Source: Paracoccaceae bacterium
GTDB lineage: Bacteria > Pseudomonadota > Alphaproteobacteria > Rhodobacterales > Rhodobacteraceae
Reading direction: 5' to 3'
Assembly (NCBI GenBank): GCA_014654775.1
Contig: JACVZW010000075.1
Span: forward strand, 62,001-126,000
DNA: 64,000 bases
Shown: piece after piece, positions 18,413 through 28,045 of the stretch
Numbering within the stretch: position 1 is the stretch's first letter
Layout: each line of letters starts with the position of its first letter
Made by a program: the position numbers and the translations under genes
Notes under the pieces: model-generated
Seen by the model: the letters and a program-made list of their open reading frames with translations, nothing else
What the model was told of the DNA's origin: nothing
Databases searched by the model: none

Positions 18413-19768
18413 ATGGCGAAGACAGATTGGAAATCCGAAGCGAAGACGCTGAAGAAGAAGGTCCGGAAGCTCAAGGCCCGGATCATGGGTGAAGAGATCG
18501 GGGCGGCGGTGGCCGCCGTCCCGGCAAAGAAGGCGAAAGCGGTGTCGCCGCTGGCGCCCAAGGACGGGTTCCCCGCGCTGCCGGTGATCGCGGGGGTGGA
18601 GTTCGCCGCCGTCGAGGCGGGGGTGCGCTATCAGAACCGCAAGGACGTGATGCTGGTGCGTCTTGCGCCGGATACGGCGATGGCAGGGGTGTTTACGCGG
18701 TCATCGACGCGGTCGGGCTGTGTACGGGACTGTCAGGCGAAACTGGCGATGAAGGTGCCTGCGGGCGCGGGCGCGGCAATTATCGTAAATTCCGGAAATT
18801 CCAACGCCTTCACCGGGAAGGTGGGGGACGCGGCCGTGGTGGCGGTGACGGGCGGTGTGGCCGAGGCGTTGGGCATACCGGGGAGCCGGGTGTTTTCGTC
18901 GTCCACCGGGGTAATCGGCGAGCCGCTGCCCTATGAGAAGATCACGGCGAAGATCTCCGATCTGGTGGCGGATCTGCGTGAAGACGCCATCGAGATGGCG
19001 GCCCATGCGATGATGACGACGGACACCTTCCCCAAGGGCGCGGCGGCGGTGGTGCAGGGCGAAGGCGGCGAGATCCGCATTGCCGGGATCGCCAAAGGAT
19101 CGGGGATGATCGCGCCCGATATGGCAACCATGCTGGTCTACATCTTTACCGACGCAAAGATTTCGGCGGCGGCCCTGCAGAAGATGCTGTCGCGGAATGT
19201 GGATGCGACCTTCAATTCCATCACGGTGGACAGCGATACATCGACCTCGGACACGCTGCTGGTGGCGGCGACGGGGCAGTCGGCGGCGGCTGAGGTGAAG
19301 GGTCCGGTGGCGAAGGCCTTTGAGGCGGCGCTGCGGGGCGTGATGATAACCCTTGCCCATCAGGTGATCCGCGATGGCGAAGGGGCGACGAAGTTCGTGG
19401 AGATTCGCGTGACGGGGGCCAAGGATGATTCGGATGCCGCGAAGGTGGCTTTCGCGGTGGCCAATTCGCCGCTGGTGAAGACCGCCATCGCCGGGCAGGA
19501 CCCGAACTGGGGCCGGATCGTCGCCGCCGTGGGGAAATCGGGGGCAGAGGCGGACCGGGATCGGTTGACCATCCGGTTCGGGGACATCCTTGTGGCCGAG
19601 AAGGGCTGGCGCAACCCGGATTATCGGGAAGAGGACGGCGCGGCCTATATGCTGGGCGAGGAGTTGGTGATCGGGGTCGATCTGGGCCTTGGCCGTGGCA
19701 AGCGGTCGGTCTGGACCTGTGATTTGACCAACCGCTATGTGGAGATCAACGCGGATTACCGATCGTGA
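18413..19768 (+). CDS. argJ: Bifunctional glutamate N-acetyltransferase / ornithine acetyltransferase
   Basis: Recycles the acetyl group from N-acetylornithine to glutamate in arginine biosynthesis, and can also make N-acetylglutamate from acetyl-CoA. The precursor is autocleaved before the Thr in the GMIAPDMATMLVY motif, present here; NSGNSNAFTG and the C-terminal CDLTNRYVEINADYRS also fit. 451 residues, longer than the usual about 405-415 because of a Lys/Ala-rich N-terminal extension of about 45 residues. Stop overlaps the mutT start (GTGA). Confidence 0.97.
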   Translation: MAKTDWKSEAKTLKKKVRKLKARIMGEEIGAAVAAVPAKKAKAVSPLAPKDGFPALPVIAGVEFAAVEAGVRYQNRKDVMLVRLAPDTAMAGVFTRSSTRSGCVRDCQAKLAMKVPAGAGAAIIVNSGNSNAFTGKVGDAAVVAVTGGVAEALGIPGSRVFSSSTGVIGEPLPYEKITAKISDLVADLREDAIEMAAHAMMTTDTFPKGAAAVVQGEGGEIRIAGIAKGSGMIAPDMATMLVYIFTDAKISAAALQKMLSRNVDATFNSITVDSDTSTSDTLLVAATGQSAAAEVKGPVAKAFEAALRGVMITLAHQVIRDGEGATKFVEIRVTGAKDDSDAAKVAFAVANSPLVKTAIAGQDPNWGRIVAAVGKSGAEADRDRLTIRFGDILVAEKGWRNPDYREEDGAAYMLGEELVIGVDLGLGRGKRSVWTCDLTNRYVEINADYRS

Positions 19769-20163
19769 AGATCGTCCTCGTTTCGGCGGTCGCCCTGATC
19801 GATGTCGAGGGGCGGGTGCTGCTGGCGCAGCGGCCCGAGGGCAAGTCCTTGGCGGGACTGTGGGAATTTCCGGGTGGTAAGGTGGAACCGGGCGAGACGC
19901 CAGAGGTGGCGTTGATCCGCGAGTTGAAGGAAGAGTTGGGCATCGACACATGGGCGAGTTGTCTGGCCCCGCTGACCTTTGCCAGCCACAGCTATGAGGG
20001 ATTCCATCTGCTGATGCCGCTGTTCGCCTGCCGCAAATGGCAGGGCATCGTGCAGGGACGCGAAGGGCAGAATCTGGCTTGGGTGAGGGCGCAGAACCTG
20101 AAAGATTACCCGATGCCCCCAGCCGATGTGCCTTTGATCCCCATACTTCGGGATTGGCTCTGA
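19765..20163 (+). CDS. mutT: 8-oxo-dGTP diphosphatase (Nudix, MutT type)
   Basis: Hydrolyses oxidised dGTP to prevent A:T to C:G transversions. A complete Nudix box is visible: GGKVEPGETPEVALIRELKEELGI, with GX5EX7REXXEEXG spacing, in a 132-residue single-domain protein that begins with the usual VSAVALIDVEGRVLLAQRP strand. GTG start overlapping the argJ TGA. Other Nudix substrates remain possible, but length and sequence match MutT closely. Confidence 0.93.
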   Translation: MKIVLVSAVALIDVEGRVLLAQRPEGKSLAGLWEFPGGKVEPGETPEVALIRELKEELGIDTWASCLAPLTFASHSYEGFHLLMPLFACRKWQGIVQGREGQNLAWVRAQNLKDYPMPPADVPLIPILRDWL

Positions 20164-20173
20164 TTCTTTTCGG

Positions 20174-20209
20174 TCGCACTTATCCACAAGATAACCCTAG
20201 GTTGTGCGA
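20174..20209. repeat. Nested inverted repeat containing a perfect DnaA-box sequence
   Basis: TCGCAC (20174-20179) and GTGCGA (20204-20209) are inverted and enclose TTATC-CACAA-GATAA. The inner part contains TTATCCACA (20180-20188), the canonical DnaA box. A short T-run follows, so it could also be the mutT terminator. It lies between mutT and the 46-residue ORF. Confidence 0.5.
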
Positions 20210-20277
20210 TTTTCGCTGGCCTTACCATTGATCTGCATTAACGTTTGTTCATTGACAGCTCGGGGAGGAGCTAGAGC

Positions 20278-20418
20278 ATGTTGAGAACGATCACGCTGGG
20301 CAGCTGCGTTTCCGTTCAGGGAATCGTGGTGGGTCAGCTGGCGGATGGGAAGATCGTGGTGAAGGTCGATGAGAAGACCTTTGTCGGGTATCCTGTGGCC
20401 CAGTTGCGCGCCGCCTGA
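20278..20418 (+). CDS. Small conserved-looking protein of unknown function (46 residues)
   Basis: ATG 20278 to TGA 20418, preceded by a strong GGGGAGGAG ribosome site nine bases upstream. The predicted product starts MLRTITLGSCVSVQGIVVG and ends PVAQLRAA; it is short, Val/Gly-rich and looks like a small beta-sheet protein. The intergenic placement, good ribosome site, stop directly before a strong bidirectional terminator and non-repetitive composition argue for a real gene. Function unknown; no membrane segment or signal peptide. Confidence 0.7.
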   Translation: MLRTITLGSCVSVQGIVVGQLADGKIVVKVDEKTFVGYPVAQLRAA

Positions 20419-20442
20419 CGGGCGCTGTCCTGGAGGAAAAGA

Positions 20443-20472
20443 AAAGAGCCGGGCCTTGCGGTCCGGCTCTTT
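20443..20472. terminator. Bidirectional intrinsic terminator between the small ORF and infB
   Basis: AAAGAGCCGG (20443-20452) pairs perfectly with CCGGCTCTTT (20463-20472), with A-rich sequence on the left and T on the right. It can therefore end transcription from both the plus-strand small ORF and the minus-strand infB operon. Confidence 0.85.
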
Positions 20473-20490
20473 CGATTTCGGGGAGGGCGA

Positions 20491-23070
20491 TCAGGCCAGC
20501 GTGCGCTGGACTTCCTCGCGTTCGAAGATTTCGATGACGTCGCCCGCGCGGACATCGTCATAGCGTTCGAAGGCCATGCCGCATTCCTGACCGGACTGGA
20601 CTTCCTTGACCTCGTCCTTAAAGCGCTTGAGCGTCTTGAGCGTGCCTTCGTGGATGACCACGTTGTCGCGCAACAGACGCACGCCAGCCGAGCGACGGGC
20701 GACGCCTTCGGTGACGAGGCAGCCTGCGACATTGCCCACGCCGGTGATGCGGAAGACTTCTTGGATACGGGCGTAGCCGATGAAGTTTTCGCGCACTTCG
20801 GCCTTGAGAAGACCGGAGGCCGCTTTCTTGATGTCGTCGATCAGGTCGTAGATGATCGAATAGTAGCGGATTTCGACACCCTTCTGCTGTGCAGAGTTGC
20901 GGGCCGTGGCATTGGCGCGGACGTTGAAGCCGATGATCGGGGCCTTGGACGCCTCGGCCAGGCCGACGTCGGAATCGGTGATGGCACCGACGCCGTAGTG
21001 CAGGACGCGGACGCGCACCTCGTCGTTGCCGACCTTTTCGAGGGCTTGGATGATCGCCTCGGCAGAACCCTGCACGTCGGCCTTGACCAGAACCGGCAGT
21101 TCGGACACGTCCAGATCGGCCTTGGCCTTGGCCATAAGCTGTTCCAGCGTGGTCGCGGCACCGGCAGCGGCGCGTTTGTCCTTGGCCGCCTTTTCGCGGT
21201 AGTCGGCGATTTCGCGGGCCTGCGCTTCGGTTTCGACGACGTTCAGCACGTCACCCGCTTCGGGTGTGCCGTTCAGACCCAGCACTTCGACCGGGACGGA
21301 GGGACCCGCTTCGGGGACGGTTTCGCCCTTGTCGTTGATGAGGGCGCGGACCTTGCCCCACTTTTCGCCGACAACGAAGATGTCGCCCTTCTTGAGCGTG
21401 CCGTTTTGCACGAGAACGGTGGCTACAGGGCCGCGACCAACATCAAGCTTGGCTTCGATGACAGCGCCAGAAGCGGCGCGGTTCGGGTTGGCCCGGAGTT
21501 CAAGGAGTTCCGCCTGAAGCGCGATGGCCTCGAGCAGGTTGTCGAGCCCTTTGCCCGTCTTGGCCGAAACCTCGACATCCTGCACTTCGCCGGACATCTG
21601 TTCGACGACGACTTCATGCTGGAGCAGGTCGGTGCGGACCTTTTGCGGGTTCGCATCAGGCTTGTCGCACTTGTTGATCGCCACGATCATCGGCACCTTG
21701 GCCGCTTTCGCGTGGTTGATCGCCTCGATCGTCTGCGGCATGACCGCGTCATCGGCGGCGACGACCAGCACCACGATATCCGTCACCTGCGCGCCACGGG
21801 CGCGCATGGAGGTGAAGGCAGCGTGACCGGGCGTGTCGAGGAAGGAGACCAGCGAGCCGTTCGGCGTCGTGACCTGATAGGCCCCGATATGCTGGGTGAT
21901 CCCGCCCGCTTCGCCCGAGACGACATTGGCCTTGCGGATGGCGTCGAGGAGCGAGGTCTTGCCGTGGTCGACATGGCCCATGATCGTAACGATCGGCGGG
22001 CGCGAGCGGAGGTCTTCGGAGCGGTCGGCGACCGTTTCGATGGCCTGTTCTACGTCGCTGTCCGACACGCGGACGGCCTTGTGGCCGAATTCTTCGATCA
22101 CCAGTTCGGCGGTGTCGGCATCGATGGTCTGGTTCATGGTGACCATCATGCCCATCTTCATCAGCGCCTTGACCACATCGGCGGCGCGTTCGGCCATCCG
22201 GTTGGCAAGTTCCGACACAACGATGGTTTCGGGCAGCTGCACGTCGCGCACCTGCTTTTCGGCCTTCTGGCCGAAGCCCATCGCCTTTTGGCGGGCCTTT
22301 TCCTGTTTCCGCTTCATCGCGGCGAGCGAGCGCTGACGCCCGCCTTCATCCGAGATGGCGTCGGACAGCGTCAGCTTGCCGGCGCGGCGACCTTCGTCGC
22401 CCTTTACCTTGCCGCGGTCGCGGTCGGTGGCGCGTTCGTCGCGTTCACGTTCGGACTTGCGCGGGGCAAGCGGCGCGCGGGGTGCAGCACCGCCACGGGT
22501 GGTGTCCTCAGCCGGGGCGGCGGGTGCTGCCTTGGCGGCGACGGGGGCCTCGGGGGCAGGGGCGGCCTTTGGCCGGGTGCCCAGAACATCCGCCTTGCGG
22601 GCAGCGGCAGCGGCGATTTTCGCCTCTTCCGCGGCGCGGGCAGCGCGTTCTTCTTCTTCGGCCTTGGCGCGGAGCGCGGCTTCGCGTTCGCGTTCTTCGC
22701 GTTCCTTGGCTTCCAACTCTTCGCGGCGGCGCTGGCGGTCTTCTTCGCGCGCCTTCTCTTCCTCGGCGCGGCGGACCGCGTCTTCCTGCTCACGCGCCTT
22801 GGCGGCACGCAGGGCGGCGAGACGCCGTTCCATTTCGGCATCGGTGATGCCTGCGGGACGTTTGGACGGATCGCCGAGATGGGTGGCCGTGCCCGAGGCA
22901 CCACCGGTCGCTCCCGGGGTGCCGGGTTTCGTGGGGACCACCACGCGCTTGCGCTTGACCTCCACCGCCACGCTCTTGGTGCGGCCGTGGCTGAAGCTTT
23001 GCTTCACCTGTCCGGGTCCACGCGCGCCGCCACCCAAGCCGAGGGGTTTCTTGCCGTCAGTATCGCTCAT
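20491..23070 (-). CDS. infB: Translation initiation factor IF-2
   Basis: GTPase that positions fMet-tRNA on the 30S subunit and promotes subunit joining. 859 residues. A long charged, Arg/Glu/Ala-rich N-terminal region (about 90-260, coiled-coil-like) precedes the G domain with [16 protein letters not shown] and NKCDKP (Cys in the usual NKID/NKMD position). Elongation-factor-like and C2 domains follow. ATG overlaps the ylxR stop (ATGA). It is the last gene of the rimP-nusA-ylxR-infB operon and ends 19 bases before a terminator. Confidence 0.99.
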   Translation of the reverse strand: MSDTDGKKPLGLGGGARGPGQVKQSFSHGRTKSVAVEVKRKRVVVPTKPGTPGATGGASGTATHLGDPSKRPAGITDAEMERRLAALRAAKAREQEDAVRRAEEEKAREEDRQRRREELEAKEREEREREAALRAKAEEEERAARAAEEAKIAAAAARKADVLGTRPKAAPAPEAPVAAKAAPAAPAEDTTRGGAAPRAPLAPRKSERERDERATDRDRGKVKGDEGRRAGKLTLSDAISDEGGRQRSLAAMKRKQEKARQKAMGFGQKAEKQVRDVQLPETIVVSELANRMAERAADVVKALMKMGMMVTMNQTIDADTAELVIEEFGHKAVRVSDSDVEQAIETVADRSEDLRSRPPIVTIMGHVDHGKTSLLDAIRKANVVSGEAGGITQHIGAYQVTTPNGSLVSFLDTPGHAAFTSMRARGAQVTDIVVLVVAADDAVMPQTIEAINHAKAAKVPMIVAINKCDKPDANPQKVRTDLLQHEVVVEQMSGEVQDVEVSAKTGKGLDNLLEAIALQAELLELRANPNRAASGAVIEAKLDVGRGPVATVLVQNGTLKKGDIFVVGEKWGKVRALINDKGETVPEAGPSVPVEVLGLNGTPEAGDVLNVVETEAQAREIADYREKAAKDKRAAAGAATTLEQLMAKAKADLDVSELPVLVKADVQGSAEAIIQALEKVGNDEVRVRVLHYGVGAITDSDVGLAEASKAPIIGFNVRANATARNSAQQKGVEIRYYSIIYDLIDDIKKAASGLLKAEVRENFIGYARIQEVFRITGVGNVAGCLVTEGVARRSAGVRLLRDNVVIHEGTLKTLKRFKDEVKEVQSGQECGMAFERYDDVRAGDVIEIFEREEVQRTLA

Positions 23071-23699
23071 GCCGTCTTCGTTTCCTCTCCGGCGGAAATT
23101 CCGCCGATATGCCCGCGCAGGCCCGCGAGCCTTGCCGCTTCCTCTACAACACGTCGTTCGAGTCCACCAGCCGCAAGCGCGGCGTGTATGGCACGTTCAC
23201 GTCCGAAAGCCAAACCCAATTCCCCCGAGGAAAGGCAGCCTATGAAGCTGTCTTTCCCTTGCGGCGGGTGCAGCTTGGTCTTGCCGCGTTCCGATCCGTC
23301 GCTGGCCTGAAGAAGAACAGCAGCCTGCCCCTTTTCCAGCCAGTCCTTCACCTTTTCATAGCCGGTGACAGCTTCGCCTGCCTTGCGGGCCATCGACAGA
23401 AAGTCGACCACACGGCGCAGCAGCTGCGCCTCGATCAGGTCCGACAGGGCGTCGGGTGCCTTCACCGGCTGGCGTGCCGCGCGGGAGAAAAGACCCTTTG
23501 CGGCCGCCTTGTCAATGGCGGCTCGATCTGCCGCCACGTAAATGCCGCGCCCCGGAAGGCGGGCCAGAACATCGGGCACGACCATCGCGTCGGGGCCGAT
23601 GACGAAACGGATCAGGCCGGCCTTCGGCTGGCTTTCACCGGAAACGATGCATTTGCGTTCCGGTTCGTCCTGATCTGTCTGCCGCCCGCCCCGCGCCAT
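23067..23699 (-). CDS. ylxR: YlxR-family RNA-binding protein with L7Ae-like C-terminal domain
   Basis: 210 residues from ATG 23699. The N-terminal YlxR (DUF448) fold is visible as [33 protein letters not shown]. The C-terminal half ([21 protein letters not shown]) resembles ribosomal L7Ae/L30e proteins, a fusion common in alphaproteobacteria. It lies between nusA and infB, its usual place; a function in RNA binding or RNase P modulation has been proposed for the family elsewhere. A longer frame to 23771 would overlap nusA by 47 bases, so I prefer the internal ATG although its ribosome site is weak. Confidence 0.88.
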   Translation of the reverse strand: MARGGRQTDQDEPERKCIVSGESQPKAGLIRFVIGPDAMVVPDVLARLPGRGIYVAADRAAIDKAAAKGLFSRAARQPVKAPDALSDLIEAQLLRRVVDFLSMARKAGEAVTGYEKVKDWLEKGQAAVLLQASDGSERGKTKLHPPQGKDSFIGCLSSGELGLAFGRERAIHAALAAGGLERRVVEEAARLAGLRGHIGGISAGEETKTA

Positions 23700-23724
23700 G
23701 GCTGCTGTTGTCCGAGACCTGCGA

Positions 23725-25332
23725 TCAGGCCTCGGCCTCCTCTTCGGTGTCGGCGACCTCGGCGGTTTCAAGTTCCGTCGGATCGACCCAGCCCAGCATG
23801 ACGCGTGCGGTCATGATCAGATGCTGCGCCTCTTCAAGCGACATTTCAAACTTTTCGAGAACGCCTTCGTCTTTCTTGCGCTGGCCGTTTTCCGTCGTCC
23901 AGCCGCCTGCGAGTTCCCAGTCGGCGCAGGTGGCGAAATCTTCCAGCGTCTTGATGCCGTCATGGGCCAGCGCCTCGATCATCTGGGGGGTGAGCCCTTC
24001 GAAATCAATGAGGCTGTCTTCCACACCCATGGCGCGAGCGTTTTCCAGTGCCTTGCGGTTCTGTTCTTCGAGGAAGTCGCGAGCACGGGCCTGCAGTTCG
24101 GCGGCGGTGTCTTCGTCAAAGCCGTCGATGGAGAGCAGTTCGTCCACATCCACATAGGCCACTTCTTCGAGGTTGGTGAACCCTTCCGAAACGAGAAGTT
24201 GCGCCATCATCTCATCGACATCGAGCGTGTCCATGAAGAGCTTGGTGCGTTCGGCGAATTCGGCCTGACGGCGCTGCGATTCCTCGGCCTCGGTCATGAT
24301 GTCGATGTCGAGACCGGTGAGTTGGCTGGCGAGGCGGACGTTCTGGCCACGGCGACCGATGGCGAGCGAGAGCTGTTCATCGGGGACCACGACTTCGATC
24401 TTGCCGGCCTCTTCGTCGATCACGACCTTGGAGACTTCGGCAGGCTGCAGCGCGTTGACGAGGAAGGTCGCCTGGTCCTGATTCCACGGGATGATGTCGA
24501 TCTTTTCGCCCTGCAGTTCGTTCACCACGGCCTGAACGCGGCTGCCGCGCATACCGACGCAGGCCCCGACCGGGTCGATGGAGTTGTCATAAGAGATGAC
24601 AGCGATCTTGGCGCGCGAGCCGGGGTCGCGGGCGACGGCCTTGATTTCAATGATCCCGTCGTAGATTTCGGGCACTTCCATCTTGAAGAGTTCGGCCATG
24701 AATTGCGGGTCGGTCCGCGACAGGAAGACCTGCGGACCCCGCGCCTCGCGCCGGACATCCTTGATGTAGCAGCGGATGCGGTCGTTCGGGCGATAGGCTT
24801 CGCGACCGATCTTTTCGTTGCGGCGGAGAATGGCTTCGCCCCGGCCGATATCGACGATGAGGTTGCCGTATTCTTCGCGCTTGACCACGCCGTTGATGAT
24901 GGACCCCTTGCGGTCCTTGAATTCTTCAAACTGACGATCGCGTTCGGCTTCGCGCACCTTTTGCAGGATGACCTGCTTGGCCGATTGCGCGGCGATGCGG
25001 CCCAGATCGACGGGGGGCACTTCGTCGATGATTTCGTCGCCCACGGCGGCGTCGGCCTTGTAGGCCTTGGCCTGCTTGACGGTCAGTTGGGCGTGGTGGT
25101 TTTCCACGGCCTCATCTTCCACCACGGTGCGGATGCGGGCGAAGGTGGCGCGGCCCGTCTTGCGGTCGATCTTGACGCGGATGTCGAGGTCGCTGCCATA
25201 GCGGGACTTGGCCGCGCGGGCGAGCGATTCCTCCATCGCCTGAATGACGAGATCGGGATCGATCATCTTTTCCCGCGCCACGGCCTCGGCCGTTTGCAGG
25301 AGTTCAAGCTGGTTCGCAGAGGTGATTGCCAT
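23725..25332 (-). CDS. nusA: Transcription termination/antitermination factor NusA
   Basis: Binds RNA polymerase, modulates pausing, and takes part in rRNA antitermination. 535 residues: N-terminal polymerase-binding domain, S1 domain ([11 protein letters not shown] to [10 protein letters not shown]), two KH domains ([36 protein letters not shown]), then C-terminal acidic/AR-type repeats. GGGAGG precedes the ATG. Fifteen bases separate it from rimP. The leader of this operon has a terminator-like hairpin, a place where NusA could control its own expression (inference). Confidence 0.98.
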   Translation of the reverse strand: MAITSANQLELLQTAEAVAREKMIDPDLVIQAMEESLARAAKSRYGSDLDIRVKIDRKTGRATFARIRTVVEDEAVENHHAQLTVKQAKAYKADAAVGDEIIDEVPPVDLGRIAAQSAKQVILQKVREAERDRQFEEFKDRKGSIINGVVKREEYGNLIVDIGRGEAILRRNEKIGREAYRPNDRIRCYIKDVRREARGPQVFLSRTDPQFMAELFKMEVPEIYDGIIEIKAVARDPGSRAKIAVISYDNSIDPVGACVGMRGSRVQAVVNELQGEKIDIIPWNQDQATFLVNALQPAEVSKVVIDEEAGKIEVVVPDEQLSLAIGRRGQNVRLASQLTGLDIDIMTEAEESQRRQAEFAERTKLFMDTLDVDEMMAQLLVSEGFTNLEEVAYVDVDELLSIDGFDEDTAAELQARARDFLEEQNRKALENARAMGVEDSLIDFEGLTPQMIEALAHDGIKTLEDFATCADWELAGGWTTENGQRKKDEGVLEKFEMSLEEAQHLIMTARVMLGWVDPTELETAEVADTEEEAEA

Positions 25333-25347
25333 GGTGGCCTCCCGAGG

Positions 25348-25965
25348 TCAGTGTTTGGTGTCAGACGCGTCGGGGGCGGTGTCGCCCCCCTCTTCGCCTT
25401 CGAATTCTTCGATGTCGGTGAATTTCGATTCGTCGATCACGCCCGAGGCTTTGCGCTGACGCAGCATCTCGGCGATCAGGTCGTCGGTCAGGATCAGCTT
25501 GGCATCCGACAGCCAGTCGAATTTCAGGCCGATGGTGAGGGCTTCGCCGCCCTCTTCGATTTCGATCAGCACTTCGTCGCCTTCGGTGCCTTGCAGCGTG
25601 CCCTTGAAGCGGCGGCGACCGTCGATGAGTTCGGTCGTCTCAATCCGGGCTTCGTAATCGACCCACATGTCGAAATCCTTGAGCCGGGTCAGCGGGCGGT
25701 CGATGCCGGGGGAGGAGACTTCAAGGACGTAATTCTCTTCGATCGGGTCTTCGACGTCGAGCACGGCGGAGACGGCGGTGGAGATGGCGGCGCAATCGTC
25801 CACTTCGATCCCGCCTTCGGGACGGTCGGCCATGATCTGCAGGATGCGGGTCCTGCCGCCCATAAGGCGAATGCGGACCAGTTCGAAGCCCAGCCCTTCG
25901 ATGACGGGGCCGACGATGGCCGCAAGGCGGCGGTCGATGGCGGTCTTGGCGATCAGGTCGGTCAT
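25348..25965 (-). CDS. rimP: Ribosome maturation factor RimP
   Basis: Assists 30S subunit maturation. The N-terminal domain shows the typical [20 protein letters not shown] start and [11 protein letters not shown] motif; the C-terminal Sm-like domain contains [17 protein letters not shown]. 205 residues, longer than E. coli RimP because of an acidic C-terminal tail ([18 protein letters not shown]), frequent in this lineage. It is the first gene of the rimP-nusA-ylxR-infB operon, with a promoter and attenuator-like hairpin upstream; its own ribosome site is weak. Confidence 0.95.
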   Translation of the reverse strand: MTDLIAKTAIDRRLAAIVGPVIEGLGFELVRIRLMGGRTRILQIMADRPEGGIEVDDCAAISTAVSAVLDVEDPIEENYVLEVSSPGIDRPLTRLKDFDMWVDYEARIETTELIDGRRRFKGTLQGTEGDEVLIEIEEGGEALTIGLKFDWLSDAKLILTDDLIAEMLRQRKASGVIDESKFTDIEEFEGEEGGDTAPDASDTKH

Positions 25966-25983
25966 TCGGGTTCCGATGGAAAC

Positions 25984-26007
25984 AAAAAAGCGGGCTCAGC
26001 GGCCCGC
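25984..26007 (-). terminator. Leader terminator (candidate attenuator) upstream of rimP
   Basis: On the minus strand GCGGGC-CGCTGA-GCCCGC is followed by six T. The hairpin lies between a good promoter (26060-26088) and the rimP start at 25965, so it ends a leader RNA of about 65 nt rather than only the upstream pip transcript. An earlier leader segment (CAGCGGTGTC, 26041-26050) is complementary to parts of the hairpin region (25997-26002 and 26008-26012), which would allow an alternative antiterminator fold. Confidence 0.75.
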
Positions 26008-26059
26008 GTGTCAGGTTCGGTGGGGCCGGGTTTGGACCCCGACACCGCTGTTGCAAGGG

Positions 26060-26088
26060 CATATACGCGCCGGGGGGCGAGTCTGCAA
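26060..26088 (-). promoter_or_regulatory. Promoter of the rimP-nusA-ylxR-infB operon
   Basis: Minus-strand TTGCAG (26083-26088) and TATATG (26060-26065) are exactly 17 bases apart, close to sigma-70 consensus; the same TTGCAG -35 occurs at dnaK. Predicted start near 26053, about 90 bases upstream of rimP. It lies just after the end of pip. Confidence 0.7.
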
Positions 26089-26109
26089 GGGCTTTGGTCC
26101 GGCGGAGGA

Positions 26110-27081
26110 TCAGGGGCGGCGGAGGCCGTCCATCGCGCGGACAAGACCTTCGCTGATGCCGGGTTCTGAGAGGGCGTGACCCGCGAAGGGGATGATGCGC
26201 AGATCGCAGGACTCCCATCCTTGGGCGAGTTTCCACGCCGAGACGGGGGGGCAGATCATGTCGTAGCGGCCTTGGATGATGGTGGCGGGGATGTTCTTGA
26301 TCCTTGCGCGTTCGCGGAGGATCCAGCCGTCTTCCTCAAGGAACCCGCCATTGTGGAAGTAGTGGTTTTCGAGGCGCGCGAAGGCGCGGGCGTATTCGGC
26401 GGGGCTTTCCCCCAAGGGGCCGTCATTGTGGATGGAGGCCAGCGCGTTTTCCCAGTTCGCCCAGATGCGACCGAAGCGCGTCTCCTCCATCACGTTGCCG
26501 GAGAAGAGGCGGCGGTGATAGGCGGCGATCAGGTCGCCGCGTTCGTCCTGCGGAATAGAGTTAACGAAACGTGACCAGAGTTCGGGAAAGAAGGCCCCTG
26601 CCCCGCCGCCATAGAACCAGTCGAGTTCCGCCCGCGTCATCAGGAACACGCCGCGCAAGACCATGTGGGCCACGCGGTCGGGATAGGTGATGGCATAGAC
26701 GAGGGCGAGGGTAGCGCCCCAGCTGCCGCCGAAGCAGATCCAGCGCGAGATGCCGAGTTCCTTTCGGATCACCTCGATATCATTGACGAGGTGCCATGTG
26801 GTGTTCTGCAGCACGCTGGCATGGGGGCGGGACCGGCCACAGCCGCGTTGATCGAAGAGGATCACGCGGAAGGCGGAGGGATCGAAGTAGCGGCGCATGG
26901 CGGGGCTGCACCCGCCGCCCGGGCCGCCATGCAAGACGACGACGGGAATGCCGTCTGGATTGCCGCATTGTTCGACATAGATGCGGTGACCATCACGCAT
27001 GTCGATGATCCGCTGATCGAAGGGGTCGATCGGCGGGTAGAGGAATTCGACTGCGCGCTTTTGGCCTGATCTTATGTCCAT
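26110..27081 (-). CDS. pip: Proline iminopeptidase
   Basis: Serine peptidase (alpha/beta-hydrolase, family S33) that releases N-terminal proline from peptides in the cytoplasm. The nucleophile elbow is CFGGSWGATLAL, the oxyanion region HGGPGGG, the acid is in GRYDMICP and the histidine in AGHALSEPG. DQRGCGRSRPHA is the family signature. 323 residues, standard length, starting close to the conserved LYPPIDPFD segment. Divergent from ubiG. A promoter-like TATATA lies only about nine bases upstream of the ATG, so the transcript may have almost no leader. Confidence 0.95.
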   Translation of the reverse strand: MDIRSGQKRAVEFLYPPIDPFDQRIIDMRDGHRIYVEQCGNPDGIPVVVLHGGPGGGCSPAMRRYFDPSAFRVILFDQRGCGRSRPHASVLQNTTWHLVNDIEVIRKELGISRWICFGGSWGATLALVYAITYPDRVAHMVLRGVFLMTRAELDWFYGGGAGAFFPELWSRFVNSIPQDERGDLIAAYHRRLFSGNVMEETRFGRIWANWENALASIHNDGPLGESPAEYARAFARLENHYFHNGGFLEEDGWILRERARIKNIPATIIQGRYDMICPPVSAWKLAQGWESCDLRIIPFAGHALSEPGISEGLVRAMDGLRRP

Positions 27082-27089
27082 CGACGCCC

Positions 27090-27117
27090 TATATAACGCC
27101 TAAAAAGCTTGCGCCAA
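27090..27117 (-). promoter_or_regulatory. Candidate pip promoter (near-leaderless)
   Basis: Minus-strand TTGGCG (27112-27117) and TATATA (27090-27095), 16 bases apart. The predicted start would fall within two or three bases of the pip ATG at 27081. Confidence 0.4.
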
Positions 27118-27138
27118 AGTTAAAGAAGAGGACGGCAG

Positions 27139-27885
27139 ATGGTAACGACCACGGTAGACCCCGCCGAAGTGGCAAAATTCGAGGCGATGGCAGCGGAATG
27201 GTGGGACCCAAACGGGAAGTTCAAGCCGCTGCACATGCTGAACCCCTGCCGATTGGATTACATCACAGCCCAGATCGCGGCGGAGTTCGACCGGGATCTG
27301 ACACAGCCGATGCCCTTCAAGGGATTGAGATTGCTGGATATCGGCTGCGGGGGCGGGTTGTTGTCGGAACCCATGGCGCGGTTGGGGGCGACGGTCGTGG
27401 GGGCGGATGCGGCGGCGCGGAACATTCCGGTGGCGCAGGTCCATGCGGCGCAGTCGGGGCTGGAGATCGATTATCGGCATACCACGGCAGAGGCGCTGGC
27501 CGAAGCGGGGGAACGATTCGATGTCGTTCTCAATATGGAAGTGGTGGAGCATGTTTCAGACCCGCAGGCCTATTTGACGGCCTGCCAGATGTTGTTGAAA
27601 GACAACGGGTTGATGGTCTGTTCCACGCTGAACAGGAACCCGAAGAGTTTTGTCATGGCGATCATTGGGGCGGAGTATGTGATGCGGTGGTTGCCGAAGG
27701 GGACCCATGACTGGGCGAAGTTCATCACGCCGGACGAGCTCTATGATCTGATCCGCAAGGCGGGGCTGGAGCCGGTGGACAAAAAGGGCATGGTTTTCAA
27801 CCCTATAAGCTGGTCCTGGTCGCTGTCGGCGCGGGATCTGTCGTGCAATTACGTCACCGCCAGCGTGAAGCGGCGGGCGGGGTAA
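27139..27885 (+). CDS. ubiG: Ubiquinone biosynthesis O-methyltransferase
   Basis: Carries out both O-methylations of ubiquinone synthesis with S-adenosylmethionine. Diagnostic blocks: [22 protein letters not shown] near the N-terminus, the SAM motif [42 protein letters not shown], and [28 protein letters not shown]. 248 residues. GAAGAGGA precedes the ATG. It diverges from pip with 57 bases between. Confidence 0.97.
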   Translation: MVTTTVDPAEVAKFEAMAAEWWDPNGKFKPLHMLNPCRLDYITAQIAAEFDRDLTQPMPFKGLRLLDIGCGGGLLSEPMARLGATVVGADAAARNIPVAQVHAAQSGLEIDYRHTTAEALAEAGERFDVVLNMEVVEHVSDPQAYLTACQMLLKDNGLMVCSTLNRNPKSFVMAIIGAEYVMRWLPKGTHDWAKFITPDELYDLIRKAGLEPVDKKGMVFNPISWSWSLSARDLSCNYVTASVKRRAG

Positions 27886-27991
27886 CCACGGCAATGGCTG
27901 TGCCGGATGTTGTGCCGCCTTTTGTGCAGCAAACTGTGGGCACGCAGCGCACGGTGGGGTGGGATGTGTTAACCAAGCGATAAGTGGGCCG

Positions 27992-28020
27992 TTGCGGGAC
28001 GGCGGGGTGCGACGTAGATT
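27992..28020 (+). promoter_or_regulatory. Candidate promoter of the parDE-like operon
   Basis: TTGCGG (27992-27997) and TAGATT (28015-28020) are 17 bases apart, 25 bases upstream of the antitoxin ATG at 28046. ParD-type antitoxins usually autoregulate here, but I see no strong palindrome. Confidence 0.45.
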
Positions 28021-28045
28021 ACCAAGTCATACCGGAGGCGCGCGC

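Noticed and set aside
23090-23106. Palindrome CGGCGGAAATTCCGCCG as an operator
   Set aside because: It lies inside the ylxR coding region, where it encodes normal residues; probably coincidental.
20650-23310. Long plus-strand frame opposite infB
   Set aside because: Antisense shadow of a certain IF-2 gene; no domain or ribosome site.
26008-26050. tRNA gene upstream of rimP (as metY in E. coli)
   Set aside because: A GGGTCCAAACCC arm is present but no T-loop TTC, acceptor stem or anticodon arm can be assembled.
23698-26169. Plus-strand frame of 823 codons
   Set aside because: Antisense shadow of nusA and rimP.
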